From assembly GCA_033875255.1 (NCBI GenBank), contig JAWZSN010000021.1:34542-98541 (forward strand): DNA of 64,000 nucleotides. The letters are read 5' to 3'. How positions within the stretch are numbered: position 1 is the first letter of the stretch; each line of letters begins with the position of its first letter. Source of the DNA: Marinimicrococcus sp033875255 (GTDB taxonomy: Bacteria > Pseudomonadota > Alphaproteobacteria > Geminicoccales > Geminicoccaceae). The notes under the pieces were generated by a model. It was not told the origin of the DNA. It worked only from the letters and a program-made list of their open reading frames with translations, and ran no database searches. The position numbers and the translations under genes are program-made. Of the stretch, positions 27,056-34,500 are shown piece after piece.

Positions 27056-27670
27056 TTACCGCATCGCCTCAACCCGCTCGTGCGGCGCGTACCCGGCTAG
27101 GGGCGCATCGCGACGTTGCAGCAGATAGAATTGCCAGTTCGGGGAATAATCGGTCACCAGCACGCGCACCTGCACGGTCTCGCCGGGCTGGATGGTGGTG
27201 CCGGCGAAGACCACCGCGTCGATCGGCTCGTCGGTCTGCGAGAGCTGGTCGAAGCGGTCCGAGCCGAAGCGCCGCCGGTCGCCCAGGGCCTGGCCGAACG
27301 ACAGGCCGTCCTCGTAGGGGCTGGGGCGGCTCTTCTGCTCGCGCAGCTCGAGCTCGAAACTGTGCCATGGACGACCCGTGAGATTGCGGACGATCTTGGT
27401 GAGCACGAAGCCGACGGCATGGTCCGTCCCGACCCGGTTGCCGAATATCTGCCGCATCCCCCTGATGACGAGGATCGCCGGGCCGTCGCCGGTGATGTCC
27501 TCCAGCAGGGTGATGGGATCCTGGTCGGTGCCGGTGCCCCAGCCGCCACGCAGCACCAGCCCGCCCTCCTCGTCGCTGAAGGTGAGCCCCGCCACCGTGA
27601 CGGGTGCCGCCAGTGCCGAGCCTCCGACGAGCAGCGCGATGAGCGCCGCCGCAGTGTGTCCTGCAAGCAC
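27056..27670 (-). CDS. Secreted hypothetical protein
   Basis: 204 residues with a signal peptide (LIALLVGGSALAAPVTVAG). The mature part has alternating strands (GGLVLRGGWGTG; AILVIRGMRQIFGN; FELELREQKSRPSP; TVQVRVLVTDYSPN) consistent with a beta-sandwich. No function recognised. The start is a GTG at 27670 with AAGGGGAGG upstream, placed immediately before the signal peptide. It is divergent from the LivH-like fusion gene, with only 61 bases between starts. Confidence 0.7.
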   Translation of the reverse strand: MLAGHTAAALIALLVGGSALAAPVTVAGLTFSDEEGGLVLRGGWGTGTDQDPITLLEDITGDGPAILVIRGMRQIFGNRVGTDHAVGFVLTKIVRNLTGRPWHSFELELREQKSRPSPYEDGLSFGQALGDRRRFGSDRFDQLSQTDEPIDAVVFAGTTIQPGETVQVRVLVTDYSPNWQFYLLQRRDAPLAGYAPHERVEAMR

Positions 27671-27731
27671 GCCGCCTCCCCTTCCGCTTTCCCGCGAGCC
27701 TAACAAAGGAAGTCGCGCCGCGGCCAGCGCC

Positions 27732-29045
27732 ATGCTGGCCTGCCTCGCGATCGTGAGCCTGCTGCCGGCCGGCTGCGCGGCCGAGCGCGACGATGCGGCC
27801 GAGACCTGCATGCGCCTCGTGCCCGCCCTGGTGCCGCCGGATGCCCGCCTGGCACTGGTCGCCCCGCTCGTTCCCCAGCCGGACGACGGCACGGCGGTCC
27901 GCTTCGTGCTGGCGACCGCAAACGGCCTCCTCGAGAACCGCCTGACCTGCCGGTTCGCACAGCCGACCCCCTGGGGCCCGCCGCGCCTGACCGAGGTCGT
28001 CGGGCCCGACGGCCCGGTCGATGCGCTGACGCTGTTCCTGCTGCGCGACTATTGGCTGCCGGGTGGCGGCGGCAGGGAGCTGGTCCGGCGGGCCCCGCCG
28101 CCCGGCGGCGCCGGCCAGCTCCTGCAGCAGCTTCTCAACGCCCTGGCGGGCGGCAGTATCTACGCCCTGCTGGCGGTCGCCTACAGCCTCGTCTACGGGC
28201 TGATCGGACGGATCCACCTGGCCTTCGGCGACCTCGCCATGGTGGGCGGACACGGCCTGTTCGTGCTGCTCGTGAGCCTTCTGGCGAGCGCTCCGGCACT
28301 CGGGCTGCCGCTCGTCTTCCTGCTGGCGGCGGGCGGCGGCACGGCGCTGGCGGCGCTGCTCGCACGGCAGACCGGCAGCGGCCCGGCACTGCCGCTGTGG
28401 CACGGCCCCGGCCATGCGGCACTGATCGCCACCTTGGGCCTGTCGCTGGCGCTGCGCGAGGCGGTGCGGCTGGCGCAGGGCGCGCGCGAGGCCTGGCTGC
28501 CGCCGCTGCTCGGCGGCGCCCTGACCCTGCCGCTGCCGGACGGCACGATGCTGCATCTCGGTGCCGGCCAGCTGCTCGCCGGCGCCACGGCGCTCGCGGC
28601 CTATGCCTCCCTGGCCTTCCTGCTGCACGGCAGCGCCTTCGGGCGCACCGTGCGGGCCTGCGCCGACGATGCGCCGATGGCGGCCCTGTGCGGCATCGAC
28701 CCGGCCCGCACCCTGCGCGCGGTCTTCGCCATCGGCGGCGCCTTCGCGGCCCTCGCCGGGGCGGTCATGCTGCTGGTCTACGGCACGATCGGCGTGGAGG
28801 GCGGCTTTCTGCTCGGCCTCAAGGCCATCACCGCGGCCCTTCTCGGCGGCATGGGCTCGGTCCACGGAGCGATGCTGGGCGGCCTGCTGATCGGCCTGCT
28901 GGAGAGCGGATGGGCCGTGTTCTTCGGCGGCCAGTGGCGCGAGGTGGCGGTCTTCGCGCTCCTGGCGCTGGTCCTGCTGCTCAGGCCCGGCGGCCTCGCC
29001 GGCCAGCCCCCCGCCCTTGCCAACGATCGCTTCCGTCCCCGCTGA
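27732..29045 (+). CDS. LivH-like ABC permease with extra N-terminal domain
   Basis: 437 residues. The C-terminal ~305 residues are a LivH-type permease: GGSIYALLAVAYSLVYGLIG, then RIHLAFGDLAMVGG, the contact loop RACADDAPMAALCGIDPAR, and LLGGMGSVHGAMLGG. The N-terminal ~130 residues are unusual: a signal-like hydrophobic start with a weak lipobox (LPAGC), then a small domain with three more cysteines and no recognised family. The rest of the importer (LivM, LivG, LivF, binding protein) is not adjacent; it could share subunits with the operon at 9.5-15 kb. The 3' end overlaps the convergent gene by 65 bases. Confidence 0.8.
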   Translation: MLACLAIVSLLPAGCAAERDDAAETCMRLVPALVPPDARLALVAPLVPQPDDGTAVRFVLATANGLLENRLTCRFAQPTPWGPPRLTEVVGPDGPVDALTLFLLRDYWLPGGGGRELVRRAPPPGGAGQLLQQLLNALAGGSIYALLAVAYSLVYGLIGRIHLAFGDLAMVGGHGLFVLLVSLLASAPALGLPLVFLLAAGGGTALAALLARQTGSGPALPLWHGPGHAALIATLGLSLALREAVRLAQGAREAWLPPLLGGALTLPLPDGTMLHLGAGQLLAGATALAAYASLAFLLHGSAFGRTVRACADDAPMAALCGIDPARTLRAVFAIGGAFAALAGAVMLLVYGTIGVEGGFLLGLKAITAALLGGMGSVHGAMLGGLLIGLLESGWAVFFGGQWREVAVFALLALVLLLRPGGLAGQPPALANDRFRPR

Positions 29046-29397
29046 CGCCCTCCTCGTCCGCCTCGTAGAACGCGAAGACCTCTTCCTGGCGGCGCCGCAC
29101 CAGCGCCTCGGCGGCAGCACCGGCCGAGGGACCGTCATAGAGCCCCTCGGCGCGTAGCGCGGTGAAATAGCCCTCGCCCGGCAGGCCGTCGCTCTTGCGC
29201 ACCACGAGGACCGCCAGATCCGGCCCGCCGCGCGCCTCGACCGAGCTGCAGACGCGGCCCAGGTCGCGGCACAGCGCACCCACCGTGATGGGCGTGACCT
29301 TGCGGCCGAAATAGCCCAGCAGCTGGCCGTAGGTGACCGGACGGCGCTCGCGCGCCGCCTGGATCAGTACCGCCTCGAGACGCTCGTGATCGACCAC
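28981..29397 (-). CDS. Hypothetical protein, conserved type
   Basis: 138 residues. The N-terminal part resembles a small bacterial family with a winged-helix-like start (RERRPVTYGQLLGYFGRK) followed by ALCRDLGRV and LAVLVVRKSDGLPGEGYF. I recall this pattern from uncharacterised proteobacterial proteins but cannot name a function. The C-terminus is Gly/Arg-rich and basic. Its end overlaps the 3' end of the convergent LivH-like gene; it starts 10 bases from the end of the efflux gene on the same strand. Confidence 0.65.
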   Translation of the reverse strand: MVDHERLEAVLIQAARERRPVTYGQLLGYFGRKVTPITVGALCRDLGRVCSSVEARGGPDLAVLVVRKSDGLPGEGYFTALRAEGLYDGPSAGAAAEALVRRRQEEVFAFYEADEEGVSGDGSDRWQGRGAGRRGRRA

Positions 29398-29406
29398 GGC
29401 CGGCCC

Positions 29407-30597
29407 TCACTCGGCCGCGCGCACACGGGCCGCGCGGGGCCGGACCAGCGCGAAGAGCACGAGCGAGAGCAGCGCCATGGCGAACGGCACGGCCGCCAGC
29501 GCATCGACACTGCTGGCGAAGGCGCTGGCAAGCGCGGTGCCCATCACGCCCGCCGCCATCTGCAAAAAGCCCATCATCGCGGAGGCGGCGCCGGCCGCCT
29601 GCGGGAAAGGAGCCAGGGCGTCGACGGTGGCGCCGGGCAGGAGCATCGCCGCGCCGAAGGCCCAGCACATCACCGGCAGTGCCACGCCGGGCACCGAGGG
29701 CGGCAGGAGCTGGAGGCCTGCCACGAGGCCGAGCCCGCCCAGCAGCGTCAGGAGGATGCCGCCCAGGACCAGGGCGCGCGCCTCGTGCCGGCGCAGCAGC
29801 CGGTTGGTGACGAAGGACCCGGCAAAGAAAGCGAAGGCGCTGGTCAGCATCACCAGGGCGAAGCTCTCCGGCGTGAGGCCGATGGCATCGACATAGACGA
29901 AGGGCGTGACCGAGTGGAAGGTGTAGAGGCCGCCCACCGCCAGCGCCGAGACCGCGACATTGCGCAGATAGACCGGCTCGCCCAGCAGCAGGCGGTAGTT
30001 GGCCAGCATGCGCAGCAGGTCGAAAGCCTGCGGGTCGGGCGTGCGGTTGGTCTCGGGGGTGGCCGCCATGAGCGCCATGAGAAGCACGCCGTAGGCCGCC
30101 ATGACGAGGAAGATCGCGTGCCAGCCGGAAAAACGCAGAAGGAAGCTGCCGATGATCGGCCCGAGGGCCGGAGCGATGCTCAGGAACATGGCGATGGTCA
30201 CCATGATCCGCGCCGCCACCTGGCCGGTGAAGCAGTCGCGCACCATGGCGCGCGACAGAGCGACCCCGGCGCAGCCGCCCACCCCCTGGACTACCCGACC
30301 GATCAGCAGCCCCTCCACGGACTGGGAAGCGACGACCAGCAGCGAGCCCGCCACGTAGACGGCCGAGAAGAGGAGGACCACGAGGCGCCGGCCGAGTCTG
30401 TCCGAGAGAGGCCCGCAGAGCAGCTGGGCAAGCGCGAAGCCCGCCAGATAGACGGTGAGGCTGAGCTTGATCATCGCCGCGTCGGTGTGCAGCTCGCGCA
30501 CCAGGCTCGGCATCGCCGGGGTGTAGAGGGAGAGGCTGAGCGGCCCGATGATGACCATCACCGAGGCGATCAGGGTGAGGCGGCGCTCGCTGATCAT
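29407..30597 (-). CDS. MFS drug-efflux transporter (Bcr/CflA type)
   Basis: Inner-membrane drug:H+ antiporter of the DHA1 family, 396 residues, about twelve spans. Motif A is visible as GPLSDRLGRRLVVL after span 2, the span-5 region has IAPALGPIIGSFLL (antiporter motif C type), and the opening SLSLYTPAMPSL is typical of Bcr/CflA. The ATG at 30597 overlaps the stop of the marR gene (ATGA), so expression is probably tied to the repressor. Confidence 0.9.
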   Translation of the reverse strand: MISERRLTLIASVMVIIGPLSLSLYTPAMPSLVRELHTDAAMIKLSLTVYLAGFALAQLLCGPLSDRLGRRLVVLLFSAVYVAGSLLVVASQSVEGLLIGRVVQGVGGCAGVALSRAMVRDCFTGQVAARIMVTIAMFLSIAPALGPIIGSFLLRFSGWHAIFLVMAAYGVLLMALMAATPETNRTPDPQAFDLLRMLANYRLLLGEPVYLRNVAVSALAVGGLYTFHSVTPFVYVDAIGLTPESFALVMLTSAFAFFAGSFVTNRLLRRHEARALVLGGILLTLLGGLGLVAGLQLLPPSVPGVALPVMCWAFGAAMLLPGATVDALAPFPQAAGAASAMMGFLQMAAGVMGTALASAFASSVDALAAVPFAMALLSLVLFALVRPRAARVRAAE

Positions 30598-31049
30598 GCG
30601 CAGGCTCCCCGCGGCCGGGCAGCGCGCATGCGGCGCAGGTTGCAGCGCACCGCCTCGAGGGCCTCCAGCGCCCGCTCCATCTCGGCCGCCGGAACGCCGT
30701 CGGTCGCCTCCGCGCGCAGCTCGGCGCTGAGCTCGCGAAAGCGCGCCAGAACGTCGGCCGCCGCCGCCGCCAGGACGATCTGCTTGGCGCGACGGTCGCG
30801 CGGGTCGGGGTGCCGCTCGACCAGCCGACGAGCTTCGAGCCCGTCGACCAGGCGCACCGCGGTCATCACCTCGACACCCATGCTCTCGGCGAGGTCGGTG
30901 CTGCGGGTCGGCCCCAAGCGGTTGAGGTGGAGCAGCGTCCGCGCCTCGCCGAGCGTGAGGGCGAGGCCGCGCGCCGCGGCACGATCCACCAATAGCTGGG
31001 CCAGGAGCCGCGCCACGTCGCCGCACAGCATCCCGAGTGTGTCGCGCAT
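30594..31049 (-). CDS. MarR-family transcriptional regulator
   Basis: Winged-helix regulator, 151 residues, likely a repressor of the coupled efflux gene. The DNA-binding domain spans about residues 30-100: LTLGEARTLLHLNRLGPTR, the recognition region DLAESMGVEVMTAVRLVDG, and the wing LEARRLVERHPDPRDRRAK with the family Asp-Arg-Arg. A short inverted repeat that could be its operator lies 35-51 bases upstream of the start. Confidence 0.9.
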   Translation of the reverse strand: MRDTLGMLCGDVARLLAQLLVDRAAARGLALTLGEARTLLHLNRLGPTRSTDLAESMGVEVMTAVRLVDGLEARRLVERHPDPRDRRAKQIVLAAAAADVLARFRELSAELRAEATDGVPAAEMERALEALEAVRCNLRRMRAARPRGACA

Positions 31050-31083
31050 GGGAGTCCTTCGCGAAAAATAAAGACAGGCTTAA

Positions 31084-31100
31084 AGTAAGTCTGCCTTACT
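31084..31100 (-). promoter_or_regulatory. Candidate MarR operator
   Basis: Perfect inverted repeat AGTAAG-5 bases-CTTACT in an AT-rich island (31067-31102) upstream of the marR-efflux pair. Its size and position fit an autoregulatory MarR site. Confidence 0.5.
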
Positions 31101-31164
31101 ATCTCGCGAAGCGCCGCCGCTGCACGGCTGGCCTGCACGCTTGCGGGAACCCTGAAAAAACGAA

Positions 31165-31186
31165 AGCCCGCCTGAAGAGGCGGGCT
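31165..31186 (-). terminator. Rho-independent terminator of rpsU
   Basis: Minus strand: AGCCCGCCT, loop CTTC, AGGCGGGCT, then TTCGTTTTTT. A textbook terminator 28 bases after the rpsU stop. Confidence 0.9.
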
Positions 31187-31213
31187 GTCGCTGGTCGTGC
31201 CGAAAGGCGGTGC

Positions 31214-31468
31214 CTAGAGCTCGTCACGCTCCGCGCGCTTGCGCATCAGCTTGCGGTAGCGGCGGATCGCCTCGGCCTTCTCGCGGGCCCGGCGCTCCGA
31301 CGGCTTCTCGTAGTGCCGACGCATCCGCATCTCGCGATACAGACCCTCGCGCTGCATCTTCTTCTTGAGGGCACGCAGCGCCTGGTCGACGTTGTTGTCG
31401 CGAACCTGAACCTCGATGATGGCACGAACTCCTTCGTTTGGCCCCGATTTCGGGACGGCAACAGGCAT
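31214..31468 (-). CDS. rpsU: 30S ribosomal protein S21
   Basis: Small basic ribosomal protein, 84 residues as drawn from the ATG at 31468. The family body is clear: VQVRDNNVDQALRALKKKMQ, then REMRMRRHYEKPSERRAREK. S21 proteins normally begin at about the IIEVQV segment, so the first ~15 residues (MPVAVPKSGPNEGVR) are extra. A strong AAGGAG lies in front of the two ATC codons at 31420-31415, raising doubt about the true start. A good terminator follows. Confidence 0.92.
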   Translation of the reverse strand: MPVAVPKSGPNEGVRAIIEVQVRDNNVDQALRALKKKMQREGLYREMRMRRHYEKPSERRAREKAEAIRRYRKLMRKRAERDEL

Positions 31469-31700
31469 TCCGGCAAACGCGGACTGACGGTTTCTATATC
31501 ATCGCCTCGCGCGGTCGCCAAGAGACTAGCGACAGGCGAGCAGCCGGCATTGCAGAGCCTTCGACCCCGCGTCCGATGCGCGCCTGCTCTTGCCGCAGGT
31601 GCAGGCCGGGGGCAAGAGCGGGCGCGCCATGTCGCAGCGCCGGCGCTATGATCGGGCCTGCGGGGCGAAGCGCTCGATGCGGGCCGCAAGGAGAGGCGAG

Positions 31701-32048
31701 ATGGCCGACCAGACCGCGCCCGGCGCCGGGCAGGAGCGCGAGCCGGCGGGCGACGCGACGGCCTTGCTGTGGGCCCAGCTGGCGGAGCGACGGCTGGGCG
31801 GATGGCGTTTCGAGCGGCGCCCGCCGGTGCCGCCATGGGTCGCCGAGTTCGCCTGCGAGGAGGCGGCGCTGGTGATCGGCCTGGACGCCGGCGCTGAAGG
31901 TACGGACGCCGGCGATCTCTCCCGCGACCGCGAGCTGGCGGCGCGCGGCTGGCGGGTGCTGCGCTTCGCGCGCGCCGAGGTGGAAGGCAATCTCGCCGGC
32001 GTGCTGGCCGCCCTGGCAGCGATGCTGGGCCGCCGCGAAGCGCGCTGA
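31701..32048 (+). CDS. DUF559-domain protein (Vsr-like nuclease fold)
   Basis: 115 residues resembling the DUF559 family related to very-short-patch-repair endonucleases: LWAQLAERRLGGWRFERR, then AEFACEEAALVIGLDAG, and RELAARGWRVLRFARAEV. The usual Asp in the second block is kept (LDAG). The usual DGxxH segment after it is altered (GAEGTDAGD), so activity is uncertain. AAGGAGAGG precedes the ATG. Alone, and convergent with the next gene. Confidence 0.8.
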   Translation: MADQTAPGAGQEREPAGDATALLWAQLAERRLGGWRFERRPPVPPWVAEFACEEAALVIGLDAGAEGTDAGDLSRDRELAARGWRVLRFARAEVEGNLAGVLAALAAMLGRREAR

Positions 32049-32055
32049 CCCGCGG

Positions 32056-33216
32056 TCAGCCGGCCGGCGCCGCCTCGCCGAGAGAAGCGCGCCCGGCCTC
32101 GCGCTGACGCGCCCCCGCCTCATCGTAGAGAAACGGCAGGAAGGCATAGCGGCGGCCAACGCTGACCGGCGTCGCCTCGTGCAACAGCGAGCAGGAGAAC
32201 ACCACGGCTCCACCGGTCGGCGGCCGGTAGCAGCGAGGCCCGAACTCCGGAAACCGCAGGTCGCCGCCTTCGTACTCCTCGGCGTTGAGGTTGATGGAGA
32301 CGGCAAAGCGGCGGTGGGCGGTCCCTTTGGTCGTGTTGTCGCGGTGCGGGCGAAAGTGCCCCCCCTCGGCGCTGTCGTAGCAGGACACGATGTAGCGCTC
32401 CATGCGGGTCGCCTGGAACTGGAAGGCCTTGTGGATCTCGGGAAGCAGCCTGCGCACGATCCTCTCGCGCAGCGCCCGGCGGGTCGCCGCATCCTCGATC
32501 GCGTGATCGGCACGCCGTTTGTGGGCAGGGTCGCTCACCAGCACCGTCCGGCCTTCGATCTCGCGCATGAAGCCCGACTCCCTGCCGCCATGCCGCTCAT
32601 AGAGCCCGATCAGGTGGCGGCACAAGGCAGGCTCGAGCACCCTCGGCAGGATCAGGACCGGTGCGACCTGCTCGACGCCGGCGTGAGCGGCCGGCGGCGG
32701 CAGGGCCTCGACGAGTCGCAGCGCCGCCTCGGCCTGGGCCAGCGGCAGCACGGCCACCACCCGCAGCATCGGGTCGAGCACCAGCCACAACGGCCTGAAG
32801 GGCTCGCCCTCGCGCACGGCGCCGTAGAGCCGTCCGATCGCACCATCGCGGTCGAAAAAGTAGCGGATCCCGGGAACCGACTGACGCAGCCGCCCCTGTG
32901 CCTCGTCCTCGGGGTCGGCCGAGACACCGAAGAAGCAGGCCCGCTCGTCGTCGAACAGCCGGCGCCGCGCAGCCACCGCGCGCAAGGCCGCGGCGGCCGC
33001 CGGCTCTGCGGCCGAGCCGAGAAAGCACAGGACCACCCAGCGGCCGGCCGCGGAGGCGAACACGTAGCGCGGGTTGCTGCCGGTGCGCCCGGTGAACCAG
33101 GGAGCCGGGTCGCCCGGCGTCAGCCCCGCCAGCGACCCGAAGCTCCCCTCGCGACTTTCCCTCGAGCAACCGCCACCCGCCACGCCATCGCGGCCCGAGG
33201 CGCCGACGTCCATCAT
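32056..33216 (-). CDS. Redoxin-domain / prolyl 4-hydroxylase-type 2OG-Fe(II) oxygenase fusion
   Basis: 386 residues. Residues ~30-165 have the peroxiredoxin/redoxin layout (LTPGDPAPWF opening, CFFGVSADPEDEAQ, GIRYFFDRDGAIGRLYG, PLWLVLDPMLRVVAV). The peroxidatic-Cys position is occupied by FLGSAAEP, so the domain is probably non-catalytic. Residues ~190-370 are a prolyl-4-hydroxylase-like dioxygenase: GHFRPHRDN gives the iron-binding HxD, SLLHEATPVSVGRRYAF the distal His and the 2-oxoglutarate Arg, and EEYEGGDLRFPEFG the conserved strand. The start is either of two adjacent ATGs (33216 or 33213). Substrate unknown. Confidence 0.88.
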   Translation of the reverse strand: MMDVGASGRDGVAGGGCSRESREGSFGSLAGLTPGDPAPWFTGRTGSNPRYVFASAAGRWVVLCFLGSAAEPAAAAALRAVAARRRLFDDERACFFGVSADPEDEAQGRLRQSVPGIRYFFDRDGAIGRLYGAVREGEPFRPLWLVLDPMLRVVAVLPLAQAEAALRLVEALPPPAAHAGVEQVAPVLILPRVLEPALCRHLIGLYERHGGRESGFMREIEGRTVLVSDPAHKRRADHAIEDAATRRALRERIVRRLLPEIHKAFQFQATRMERYIVSCYDSAEGGHFRPHRDNTTKGTAHRRFAVSINLNAEEYEGGDLRFPEFGPRCYRPPTGGAVVFSCSLLHEATPVSVGRRYAFLPFLYDEAGARQREAGRASLGEAAPAG

Positions 33217-33253
33217 CCACCTCCCTCTTCCCCGCTCGCACCCCTAGGGGATC

Positions 33254-34423
33254 CTAGCAGGACGCCACGCGCGGGGGCAGTGGGGCGGCGGGAGGGGCGG
33301 CGGGAGGGGCGGCGGGCTGCCGCCGTGCCCTCGGCCCGCTCCCGGCCATCAGCGCCTCGAGCGCCGCGTCGCGGAAGCCGCGCCCCTCCGCCAGCTGCGG
33401 CAGGGTGACGTCGCCGCCGACATTGAGCTCGAGCAGCTCTACCCGGCCATTGGTGACCGCCACGTCCCAGGCCTGCAGCCGCAGCCAGTCATGGGCCGCC
33501 GCCGCCCCGAGCGCGGTCTCGACCGCGGCGGCAAAGCCAGGCACCTCGAGGCCCGGCAGCAACCGGCCGCTGTCGGGATGACAAGAGACCTCCTGCGGCC
33601 CCGCCGGCCCGCTTTGCAGCGCGCGCACCACCCGCCCCTGCTCGGCATCGAGGAGGCACAGAAGATTGCCAGCGTGGCGAAAATTGTCGGCGCTGTTGGG
33701 ACCCGCCGGGATCTTCCAGAGCGCCTTCACGAGCCGCGCCCGGCCAGAATCGAGCACCACCACGAGGCGCAGCGTCGCCAGCCGCGCGCCGCACAGCCGC
33801 TCGATCGCGGGATGCGGCCGCAGGCATGGCTGGACCAGCCAGCCGTCGCCGGCCTCAAGGCCGGCGGCGAGCGCCTCGACCGGCACGATAGCGCCACTGC
33901 CGACCCGCACGCTGTCGCTCGCGGCATCGTAGCCCTGCAGGGCGCAAAACCCGTCGCTGAACATGCCCCTGACCGGCTTCACCACGCAGGGCCAGACAGG
34001 GCACTGCCTCAGCCATGCGGCCAGCGCGCCGGCGCTGCGCAGCACCGGGACGCGGCCGGCCGCGCGGGTCGGGTGGTAGAGGGCGAGCACGGGCGGCGTC
34101 GGCAGGCCGAGCGCTTCCATATAGGCCCAGTAGGCGACCTTGTCGTGGGCGAGCGCCACCGAGAGCGGCTCGGCGAGCTTGCGAAAAATGGCGTTCTGCG
34201 CGGCGAGGCCGACAAAGCGGCGTTTCTCGGCGAGCTCCAGCTCCGGCCGCCACAGGCCGTAGAAGAAATATTCGTGCGGCGTCAATCGGCCCGGTCCCAG
34301 AGCCAGGCGCAGCATGTCGAGAGCGATCCGCGCCGGACCGCGGCCGGCCGCCGCCGCGGCGGCGAAGCCCGCCTTCAGATCCACCTGCACGGTCGGCCTT
34401 GCGGCAGCGCCTGCCCGAGCCAT
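33254..34423 (-). CDS. ATP-grasp protein, sugar-transfer-associated type
   Basis: 389 residues with the layout of the sugar-transfer-associated ATP-grasp family: RLTPHEYFFYGLWRPEL near the start, HDKVAYWAYMEALGLPTPPV, then PCVVKPVRGMFSDGF as the nucleotide-binding strand-lysine. Late in the domain, AWDVAVTNGRVELLELNVGG carries the metal-binding Glu and Asn. Members are often near capsule or exopolysaccharide genes, but none are adjacent here. The C-terminal 30 residues hold a Pro/Ala repeat (PPAAPPAAP). The ATG at 34423 is preferred; a GTG lies one codon upstream. Confidence 0.8.
   Translation of the reverse strand: MARAGAAARPTVQVDLKAGFAAAAAAGRGPARIALDMLRLALGPGRLTPHEYFFYGLWRPELELAEKRRFVGLAAQNAIFRKLAEPLSVALAHDKVAYWAYMEALGLPTPPVLALYHPTRAAGRVPVLRSAGALAAWLRQCPVWPCVVKPVRGMFSDGFCALQGYDAASDSVRVGSGAIVPVEALAAGLEAGDGWLVQPCLRPHPAIERLCGARLATLRLVVVLDSGRARLVKALWKIPAGPNSADNFRHAGNLLCLLDAEQGRVVRALQSGPAGPQEVSCHPDSGRLLPGLEVPGFAAAVETALGAAAAHDWLRLQAWDVAVTNGRVELLELNVGGDVTLPQLAEGRGFRDAALEALMAGSGPRARRQPAAPPAAPPAAPLPPRVASC
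33281..33316 (-). repeat. Short tandem repeat at the ATP-grasp gene 3' end
   Basis: About three copies of the 12-bp unit GGGGCGGCGGGA encode a Pro-Pro-Ala-Ala repeat in the C-terminal tail. It may be length-variable. Confidence 0.7.
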
Positions 34424-34500
34424 CACCCTCGCTCCCTTCCGCCTTCTCCGGAAACGAGACTATCGGCAGCGGGTTAACAATCTCCTTCAGACTGCCCTTC

